Assembly (NCBI GenBank): GCA_021796375.1
Contig: JAJYJF010000211.1
Location: forward strand, 1 to 5,067
Direction of reading: 5' to 3'
DNA: 5,067 nt
Source: Chloroflexota bacterium
Lineage (GTDB): Bacteria > Chloroflexota > Anaerolineae > Anaerolineales > Anaerolineaceae
The notes under the pieces were generated by a model. It was not told the DNA's origin and searched no databases. It was given only the letters and a program-made list of their open reading frames with translations. Shown here piece after piece: positions 1-5,067 of this stretch (positions are counted from its first letter, which is position 1; every line of letters begins with the position of its first letter). The translations under genes and the position numbers were made by a program.

Positions 1-466
1 AGATTTTTTCCAGCCGGTAGCGGGCCGTCTGGGCTGTCGCGGTAAACGCGGCGGCGCTGGTGACCGGCTCGTCCAGCAGGCGGTTGTACAGCTGGGTGTC
101 GTTTAGCAGCAGGGCTTGATTTTTAGCGGAAAGCGCTCCGATGGAGTGCTCCGCCCGGTCGATCATCAGCAGCATCCGCTCGGTATAGTACAGTTGCGCG
201 TGGATGGCGGTGGCCGCCGGGCAGGGACTGTTAACTTCGCGCTCGATGCCGCCTTTCCAGCCGGTAACCGAGGCCAGCCGCGGGTCATCCGCCAGGTGGC
301 ACGAAACACAGTAGTTCCCGGTGGGGAGAGAAGAACCGCTGGTGAGCGCCAGGGCTGGAGCGGGACTCGCCGAAGGCGCGTTGGAAGAGGCCAGGATGAC
401 CGATGCAGCGGCCAGCGCTGTCACCGCGAGAACTGCCAGGAATGGGATCGCGGCCCTTCGATTCAT
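1..466 (-). CDS. Exported c-type cytochrome, N-terminal part (3' partial)
   Basis: The first 155 residues are in the window and the frame runs off the left edge without a stop. The N terminus (MNRRAAIPFL, then a hydrophobic run to about residue 27) is a Sec-type signal peptide or uncleaved anchor. A Ser/Pro/Ala-rich linker of about 20 residues follows. One heme c site, CVSCH, is at C53-H57. C82 (SPCPAA), H89, H107 and several Met residues follow, but there is no second CxxCH in the visible part. Residues 84-155 look largely helical (LYYTERMLLMIDRA, then NDTQLYNRLL). The start ATG overlaps the stop of the 54-residue gene as ATGA, indicating coupling; only a weak purine-rich ribosome-binding site precedes it. 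As part of the cluster it probably exchanges electrons between the complex and periplasmic carriers. Whether it is mono- or multiheme cannot be told from the visible part, and I cannot assign the family. Confidence 0.85.
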   Translation of the reverse strand, partial: MNRRAAIPFLAVLAVTALAAASVILASSNAPSASPAPALALTSGSSLPTGNYCVSCHLADDPRLASVTGWKGGIEREVNSPCPAATAIHAQLYYTERMLLMIDRAEHSIGALSAKNQALLLNDTQLYNRLLDEPVTSAAAFTATAQTARYRLEKI

Positions 467-627
467 CTGCTCTCGTCCCCGGACATGGTTTCACCGCCGG
501 ATTCGGGATCGCCCGGCGCCGTCAGGATCCAGCGAAGCACACCGTAGTAGGCGAGAAGGACCGATCCGCACAGGAGAATAGTGAAGATCGAACCAACGGT
601 GGGGGTATTAAGCAGCCAGTGAACCAT
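463..627 (-). CDS. Small single-helix membrane protein (54 aa), unknown family
   Basis: This short frame encodes 54 residues, starting MVHWLLNTPT and ending in GDESR. One hydrophobic segment covers about residues 11-36 (VGSIFTILLC through RWIL), followed by a polar, acidic tail of about 18 residues with a Gly/Ser/Pro-rich start. It has no heme or iron-sulfur motif; the lone Cys, C20, is inside the helix. The gene is supported by an AGGAG ribosome-binding site, a 9-base gap after the NrfD-type gene, and a 4-base ATGA overlap with the cytochrome gene. By position it may be an accessory subunit that stabilises the membrane complex or bridges the NrfD-type protein and the cytochrome, comparable in kind with the small membrane subunits of other respiratory complexes. 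That role is inference; I do not recognise the family. Confidence 0.75.
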   Translation of the reverse strand: MVHWLLNTPTVGSIFTILLCGSVLLAYYGVLRWILTAPGDPESGGETMSGDESR

Positions 628-633
628 CCTCTT

Positions 634-638
634 CTCCT
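634..638 (-). promoter_or_regulatory. Shine-Dalgarno for the 54-residue protein, overlapping the upstream stop
   Basis: The transcript reads AGGAG, 6 bases before the ATG at 625-627. Its first bases overlap the TAG stop (637-639) of the NrfD-type gene. This strong, well-placed site is the main evidence that the short downstream frame is a real gene. Confidence 0.65.
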
Positions 639-1989
639 AAATCGAAGGCCGGACCGCTTCTCCCTGGGCCAGCTCGCGCGCTTTGCGCCTCACGGCTTCC
701 ACGGCCTCGCCTTCTTCGACCTCCCAGATGGAGATCGCCGGGAAAACCTTGAAGAAGAGCAGGAACGAGAGAACCAGCAGCGCCATCGACCCAAAGCTGA
801 TGGCGATCTCGGTCAGGCTGGGGGTATAGACGGCGGGAAGCAGCCCCAGGGAGGGGCGGGTCAGGGTCGGCGTCACGATGAGGAAACGCTCGATCCACAT
901 CCCGATGACGATGCCCACCGAGGCGATAAAAGTCCCGAGCGGGGTGCGGCCCTTGCGGCGGATCAGGATGGCGAAGGGGAGGATCAGATTCCCCGCCAGC
1001 ATGATCCAGAATTCCGGCGCAAATTCGCCCCCCAGGACGGCCTGCAGCACCCGGTGCTCGTCCGTCAGGGAACCATACCCGGTGGTCAGGTATTCCGACA
1101 GCGTAAAGTATGCCCAGAAGGCGCTCAACACGAGCAGGAGGATGCCGAGGTAGTTGTACTGTTTTTCCCCGATCCACGGCTCCAGGTGGAACATCGAGCG
1201 GACCGTCGACATCAGGATGAACAGCATGGCGATGCCGGAGAAGATGGCCCCGACCACGAAGTACGGGCCCAGGATCGTGGAGTGCCACATCGGCTGCATG
1301 GTCATCCCGAAGATCCACGCCGCGACCGAATGCACCGAGACCACCATCGGGAGGAGGATAATCGCCATGATGCCGATGGCTTTCTCCAGCCGCCGGCGCT
1401 GCTCCGCGCCGCCGCGCCATCCCAGCGACAGAAAGGTATACAGCCGGCGGCGCCAGGCCGCCGCGTCGAGCATGTGGTCTCGCAGGTGGGCCAGATCTGG
1501 AATCAAGGGGAGATACAGGTAGAGCAGGCTGCTCAGCAGGTACACCCCGATGCAGAAGACGTCCCACAGCATCGGCGATTCGATGCGCCCGTAGAGAAAC
1601 AGGAACAGGACCCGGTCCGGCCGGCCCATATCGAACCAGATCTGGATCACGCCGATGATCAAGGCGATGACCGTGATCGCCTCGGCGATGCGGGTGATCG
1701 GGCGGCGCCATTCCGCCTGGGTGACGCGCAGGATGGCCGAGATCATCGTGCCGGCGTAGCTGAAGCCGATGAAGAATACAAAGTTGGTGATGTAAAACCC
1801 CCAGTAGAGCGGACGGCCGAGACCCGTAACGCCCAGCCCGACCGCCCACTGCCTGGCGAGCGCGGCCACCCCGGCCAGGAAGACAAGACCCAGGCCGGCC
1901 AGGAGATAATAAAACCCGGGTCCGGTGCGGCGCAGCGGCTGGAGGACAACTTGCTCGAGTTTCGTCTCGTGGGCGGGTGCTGGTCTCAT
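637..1989 (-). CDS. nrfD: NrfD/PsrC/ActC-family polytopic membrane subunit
   Basis: This is the membrane anchor and probable quinol/quinone-reactive subunit, 450 residues. I read about ten hydrophobic helices, near 25-46, 64-88, 101-120, 139-161, 204-226, 238-265, 278-299, 324-344, 350-370 and 395-415. Ten helices is the longer NrfD form found in ActC, QrcD and HybB-like proteins. Family-like stretches include the helix-2 segment around AGTMISAIL, the WFDMGRPDR loop after helix 3, SVHSVAAW (H220), WHSTILGPYFVVGAIFSG, GMWIERF and the tail FPAISIWEV followed by a charged cytoplasmic end. These resemble ActC more than eight-helix PsrC, by recollection of the families rather than alignment. The ATG follows the ferredoxin TAG with no gap and has only a weak ribosome-binding site (AGGG close to the ATG), which suggests translational coupling. 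Its own stop overlaps the ribosome-binding site of the next gene. It has no cofactor of its own. Confidence 0.94.
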   Translation of the reverse strand: MRPAPAHETKLEQVVLQPLRRTGPGFYYLLAGLGLVFLAGVAALARQWAVGLGVTGLGRPLYWGFYITNFVFFIGFSYAGTMISAILRVTQAEWRRPITRIAEAITVIALIIGVIQIWFDMGRPDRVLFLFLYGRIESPMLWDVFCIGVYLLSSLLYLYLPLIPDLAHLRDHMLDAAAWRRRLYTFLSLGWRGGAEQRRRLEKAIGIMAIILLPMVVSVHSVAAWIFGMTMQPMWHSTILGPYFVVGAIFSGIAMLFILMSTVRSMFHLEPWIGEKQYNYLGILLLVLSAFWAYFTLSEYLTTGYGSLTDEHRVLQAVLGGEFAPEFWIMLAGNLILPFAILIRRKGRTPLGTFIASVGIVIGMWIERFLIVTPTLTRPSLGLLPAVYTPSLTEIAISFGSMALLVLSFLLFFKVFPAISIWEVEEGEAVEAVRRKARELAQGEAVRPSI

Positions 1990-2676
1990 CTACCCTGCTT
2001 TCAAGTAATACACCTTGGGCTGGGTGCCCATCTCTTCCTGGAGCCGGTAAGCGCGCGGGCTGGCAGCCAGCTCCGCGACGAGGCTTTTCGGGTCGTCCAG
2101 GTCGCCAAAATAACGCGCGTGGGCCGGGCAGGTTTCCACACACGCGGGGACGTAGTCCGCGGCGGAAAACGGCCGGCCCTCGGCCGCTGCCTTCTCTTTC
2201 GCCTTCCGCAGCCGCTGGACGCAGAAAGTGCATTTCTCCGTCACACCCCTCGGCCGCGGGGCCACCTCCGGATCGGGATTGAGGTGCGCCTTGAGGGGCG
2301 CGGGCCACTCCGGGGCGTACCAGTTGAAATACCGCGCCTGATACGGGCAGGCCACCGTGCAGAAACGGCAGCCGATGCAGCGCTCGTAGTTGATCAGCAC
2401 CACGCCCTCATCCGTCTGATACGTGGCCTGGACCGGGCAGACGTTCACGCAGGGGGGATTGTCACAGTGCATGCAGGGCCGGGGGATCAAGGTCTCGGTG
2501 ACATTGGGGTACTCCCCCTCCGCAAACGGCAGGACCTCATTCCAGAGGATCGCGCGCCCCATGGCAGCCTGGTTCGCTCCGGCGATGGGGGTGTTGTTCT
2601 CCATCCGGCAGGCCGCGGTGCAGCTCTGGCAGGCCACGCACTTATCCAGGTCGATGACCATTCCCCAACGGGGCAT
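1990..2676 (-). CDS. 4Fe-4S ferredoxin subunit (PsrB/DmsB/QrcC type), four clusters
   Basis: This is the electron-transfer subunit, 228 residues, the usual size for PsrB/DmsB/TtrB-type proteins. It should carry electrons between the large subunit and the membrane quinone site. Sixteen cysteines fall in the canonical four-cluster pattern: C13/16/19/23, C68/71/76/80, C100/103/106/110 and C149/152/179/183. All ligands are Cys, so four [4Fe-4S] clusters are expected, with none of the Trp or other substitutions seen in some relatives. The start MPRWGMVIDLDKC is typical of the family and is preceded by GGAGG at 6 bases. There is no signal peptide, so export probably relies on the Tat signal of the large subunit, as known for DmsAB-type pairs. 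It is a separate gene here, whereas the equivalent domain is fused to the Mo-like domain in many alternative complex III ActB proteins. Its TAG stop directly abuts the next gene's ATG. Confidence 0.96.
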   Translation of the reverse strand: MPRWGMVIDLDKCVACQSCTAACRMENNTPIAGANQAAMGRAILWNEVLPFAEGEYPNVTETLIPRPCMHCDNPPCVNVCPVQATYQTDEGVVLINYERCIGCRFCTVACPYQARYFNWYAPEWPAPLKAHLNPDPEVAPRPRGVTEKCTFCVQRLRKAKEKAAAEGRPFSAADYVPACVETCPAHARYFGDLDDPKSLVAELAASPRAYRLQEEMGTQPKVYYLKAG

Positions 2677-2678
2677 CC

Positions 2679-2696
2679 TTTACCTCCACAGGTAAA
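2679..2696 (-). promoter_or_regulatory. Inverted repeat enclosing the Shine-Dalgarno of the ferredoxin gene
   Basis: In the 28-base gap between the large-subunit stop and the ferredoxin start, the transcript reads UUUACCU-GUGG-AGGUAAA. This is a perfect 7-bp inverted repeat with a 4-base loop, extendable by one U-G pair. The Shine-Dalgarno GGAGG (2683-2687) spans the loop and the 3' arm, and ends 6 bases before the ATG at 2674-2676. The good ribosome-binding site supports that start. Folding would partly hide the site. There is no U-tract, so it does not look like a terminator. A regulatory role is inference; the repeat and the ribosome-binding site are seen directly. Confidence 0.5.
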
Positions 2697-2704
2697 ACCA
2701 CAAG

Positions 2705-5067
2705 TTAAACCCGGTAGACCCGGACACGCGTCGGGCCTCCGACCGCCAGCCCGCTGAGGGGCTCGCTTCCGAACGTGATCAGGCTATTGGGGTTGACGCC
2801 CACTGCCTGGCGGTCCGGCACGCCGCGGCCCCACTGCGTCCAGGTCTGGTGCCCCTGGCCGGGGGGCAGGAAGACGGCATCCGGCCAGAGCCCGGCGCGG
2901 ACGCGCACCACCGCCCGGACGCGGCTGTCGGCGGATTCGACCCACACCGGATCGCCGTCCTTCAGGCCGAGCGACCGCGCCGCCGGCTGGCTGATCTCGA
3001 CCCAGCTGGCCCATTTCACATAACCCTGCAGGCCGTAGCATTCCTCCAGCGTCGGGAGGATGCCCTGCCACTCCTGCGACTGGGGCATCACCGCCTGGGT
3101 GACCAGCAGGAAGGGGTATTCGCGGGCGCCCGCGGCGCTCTCTTCCAGGGCAGGCGGGATGACGAAATGGGGCAGGCAGGCCTGATCCGCGTCCGTGCCC
3201 AGGGCGGCGAACAGCTCGCGCGAGAAGAAATCGAAGCGGCCGTCTTTCGGGGCGTTCAGGCGGTCGCGGCCCACCACCTCCTGCCAGGCCTGGCTGCCGG
3301 GCGTGGCGTTGAAATACACCAGCTGCGACCAGTTTCCATTGGCGTCCAGCTTTTTCCAATCCAGCGGCGAGAGCCGGTCCTTGACCAGCTCCTTGTAGGA
3401 GGCCCAGGGCAGCGCCTGCACCAGGGGGCCGCCGATGCGCCGGGCCAGCTCCAGCAGAACGTCTCCCGGGTTGCGCGTATCGCCCACCGGGTCGACGGCC
3501 GGCCGGCGCAGGGAGATCCCCGGGTATCCGGTGCCTTCCAGGTAATCGTCGCCCCAGATTTCGAGGAAGGTGCTGGCGGGCAGGATCAGATCCGCGTGCG
3601 CGGCGCTTTCATCCAGGGTGGTGGCAAAGCTCACCACGAACGGGACCTTCAGCAGCGCCTCGATCGTGCGCCCGCCGTTGGGCATCTCGTAGGCGGGGTT
3701 GGCGTTCAGCAGGAAGAGCATTTCAAGCGGGTAGGGCTGGTCCGCCAGGATGCGCTCGGGGATATTCTGGCAGGCCGAGATGGCCAGCGGGAACTGCGTC
3801 CCCGCCCCATCCAGGCGCTCGACAGCTTCGCCGGCCCGGGCCGGCGGATCGAGGGCGTAGCCGGGCCAGTCTTTCAGGCTCGGGAAGCGCTGGACGATCA
3901 CGCCGCCCGGCGTGTCGATCGAGCCGACGAGCGCGTTGAGCGCGTTCACCGCGAGGGCCGTGTACAGCCCGTTTCCGTCGGAAAAACCGCCCGCCTCGGT
4001 GGGGAGGATGGCGACCGCGGGGGGATTGCTGGCAAACTCGCCCGCCACCCGGGCGATCACGTCGGTGGCGATGCCCGTGATGGCCGAGACGCGCTCGAGG
4101 GTGTAGGTTTCGAGCACCAGCGACTTGAAGCCCTGGTGAGTGACCCCGTCTGCGCCGGTAAAGTCTTCAAAGCCAAAAGTAAAATCGCGCACGAACGTCG
4201 CGTCGTACAGCCCGCTGTTGATGATGACGTTCGCCATGCCCAGCGCCAGTGCGCCGTAGGCGCCGGGGCGGATGGGGATCCACTCATCCGCCTTGGCGCC
4301 GGTGGCGGAGAGCCGCGGGTGTACCGCCACCAGCTTTCCCCGTTTCGGACGGCCGCGGTGCATGAAAGCGGCGGCCCCTATGGCGCCGATCAGGTTCCGG
4401 CCGGCTTCGAGCAGGTTTCCGCCGAAGGTCATCACATAGCCGGCGTTGGCGATGTCGTAGACCGGTGAAACGTTCACCCCCTGGGAGAGCCACACGGCCA
4501 TCCGCGCGGCGCCCTCGCCCAGGCTTTCGGTTGAGATGGCGTTCGGCGAGCCGTACCCGCGCATGAAATGCTGGACCAGCTGGCGCATCTGCCCGCGCAG
4601 ATCGCCATGCAGCAGGGCCACGCTGTGAGGGCGGCCGGCCACCCGCAGCGAGAGCATCTTGTTGGCGACCAGGGTCAGCGCTTCGTCCCAGGAGATCTCC
4701 TTCCAATCCCCCGAGCCGCGCTGGCCGGTTTGAATGCGGGGGCGGGCGATCCGCTCCGGGCTGTAGAGAGCCTCCAGCGCGGTCTGACCCTTGAGGCAGC
4801 AGACGCCCTGGTTGAGCGGGTGCAGCGGGTTCCCCTCAACTTTCACCGCTTTGCCGTTCACCACGCGCACCTCGAGCCCGCAGCCCGATGGGCACAGCGC
4901 GCAGGTGGTTTTGACCAGCGTCTCTTCCAGGGCAGCCGGCTTCACGCTGGGGGACTTGTCGAGCACCTTCCACCCGGCCAGACCGGCGCCTGCCACCGCG
5001 GTCAGCGCGCCCAGTTTGAGAAAATCCCGGCGGGAGAACCGGGTCTCTAGCGCTCTGAAAGCGAAGC
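2705..5067 (-). CDS. Molybdopterin oxidoreductase-family large subunit, Tat-exported (5' partial)
   Basis: This is the large periplasmic subunit of a CISM-type complex. The frame stays open to the window edge, and no start codon lies between 4996 and 5067, so the true start is outside. The GTG at 4994-4996 sits inside the signal peptide and is not the start. Just upstream of it is a twin-arginine motif, FSRRDFLKLG, followed by a hydrophobic stretch. Numbering from that GTG as residue 1, C32, C35, C39 and C67 form the N-terminal [4Fe-4S] motif (CxxCxxxC...CLKG). Residues about 148-200 and 222-252 are the pterin-binding Rossmann-like parts (GSPN, FGGNLLEAG, ADEWIPIRPG). Residues about 625-763 are the C-terminal molybdopterin dinucleotide-binding domain (HQTWTQWG, VNPNSL). 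No Cys lies in the usual Mo-ligand region; G160 or nearby serines occupy it. At least 786 residues are encoded, a normal length for the PsrA/PhsA/QrcB/ActB1 group. It ends in TAA, 28 bases before the ferredoxin gene. The substrate cannot be told from sequence, and a non-catalytic role is possible. Confidence 0.93.
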   Translation of the reverse strand, partial: FAFRALETRFSRRDFLKLGALTAVAGAGLAGWKVLDKSPSVKPAALEETLVKTTCALCPSGCGLEVRVVNGKAVKVEGNPLHPLNQGVCCLKGQTALEALYSPERIARPRIQTGQRGSGDWKEISWDEALTLVANKMLSLRVAGRPHSVALLHGDLRGQMRQLVQHFMRGYGSPNAISTESLGEGAARMAVWLSQGVNVSPVYDIANAGYVMTFGGNLLEAGRNLIGAIGAAAFMHRGRPKRGKLVAVHPRLSATGAKADEWIPIRPGAYGALALGMANVIINSGLYDATFVRDFTFGFEDFTGADGVTHQGFKSLVLETYTLERVSAITGIATDVIARVAGEFASNPPAVAILPTEAGGFSDGNGLYTALAVNALNALVGSIDTPGGVIVQRFPSLKDWPGYALDPPARAGEAVERLDGAGTQFPLAISACQNIPERILADQPYPLEMLFLLNANPAYEMPNGGRTIEALLKVPFVVSFATTLDESAAHADLILPASTFLEIWGDDYLEGTGYPGISLRRPAVDPVGDTRNPGDVLLELARRIGGPLVQALPWASYKELVKDRLSPLDWKKLDANGNWSQLVYFNATPGSQAWQEVVGRDRLNAPKDGRFDFFSRELFAALGTDADQACLPHFVIPPALEESAAGAREYPFLLVTQAVMPQSQEWQGILPTLEECYGLQGYVKWASWVEISQPAARSLGLKDGDPVWVESADSRVRAVVRVRAGLWPDAVFLPPGQGHQTWTQWGRGVPDRQAVGVNPNSLITFGSEPLSGLAVGGPTRVRVYRV

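Noticed and set aside
116..547. Short plus-strand frames at the left end.
   Set aside because: They are antisense to the cytochrome and the 54-residue gene, both of which have better evidence: a heme motif, a signal peptide, a ribosome-binding site and an ATGA overlap.
608..2308. Open frame of 566 codons on the minus strand in another frame.
   Set aside because: It overlaps the ferredoxin and NrfD-type genes out of frame. Those two have complete cysteine motifs and membrane helices; this product is Arg/Pro/Gly-rich without structure.
2679..2696. Inverted repeat read as an intrinsic terminator.
   Set aside because: There is no U-tract after the stem, the stem is AU-rich, and it sits over the next gene's ribosome-binding site within an apparent operon.
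403..2757. Long open frame of 784 codons on the plus strand.
   Set aside because: It is antisense to four genes with clear domains, family motifs or ribosome-binding sites. Its product is rich in Arg, Gly, Gln, Asp and His, low in hydrophobic segments, and has no recognisable motif. This is the usual mirror of high-GC coding DNA.
2849..4468. Open frame of 539 codons on the plus strand.
   Set aside because: It lies wholly antisense to the Mo-type subunit, has a composition typical of a shadow frame and shows no domain.
1..5067. Mobile element, CRISPR array, tRNA or riboswitch.
   Set aside because: There are no transposase or integrase motifs, no regularly spaced repeats, and no tRNA-like fold noticed. 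Non-coding space totals about 37 bases, too little to hold such elements.

Overview
The window is almost wholly coding and carries one gene cluster on the minus strand, so it reads right to left. The order is a molybdopterin-oxidoreductase-type periplasmic subunit (2705-5067, 5' end outside the window), a four-cluster ferredoxin subunit (1990-2676), a ten-helix NrfD/PsrC/ActC-type membrane subunit (637-1989), a 54-residue single-helix membrane protein (463-627), and the start of an exported c-type cytochrome (1-466, 3' end outside the window). Junctions are tight: a 28-base gap, then a direct TAG-ATG abutment, then a 9-base gap, then an ATGA overlap. No promoter or terminator was recognised, so the cluster is probably the middle of a longer operon.

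The first three genes form the classic triad of the complex iron-sulfur molybdoenzyme (CISM) superfamily, which includes polysulfide/thiosulfate reductase, Qrc and alternative complex III. The large subunit has a twin-arginine signal and the ferredoxin has no signal of its own. The pair is therefore probably folded in the cytoplasm, exported together by Tat, and docked on the outer face of the NrfD-type protein, which would exchange electrons with the quinone pool. The trailing cytochrome c gene suggests a link to periplasmic electron carriers, as in Qrc and alternative complex III, rather than only a soluble small-molecule substrate.

Three things stand out. First, the large subunit keeps its N-terminal [4Fe-4S] motif but appears to lack the Cys/Sec that usually ligates Mo, and it has substitutions in two usually conserved stretches of the pterin-binding domain; it may bind the cofactor unusually or have lost catalysis, as QrcB and ActB have. 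Second, the ferredoxin gene's Shine-Dalgarno sequence lies inside a perfect 7-bp inverted repeat. Third, the small membrane protein and the cytochrome do not match a family I can name.

The host appears to be a high-GC bacterium (GC roughly in the low-to-mid 60s percent by eye). The style of the NrfD and Mo-type subunits recalls Chloroflexota (Anaerolineae-like) or Desulfobacterota, but no marker gene is present, so taxonomy is a weak inference. Nothing suggests a mobile element, CRISPR array, tRNA or rRNA.
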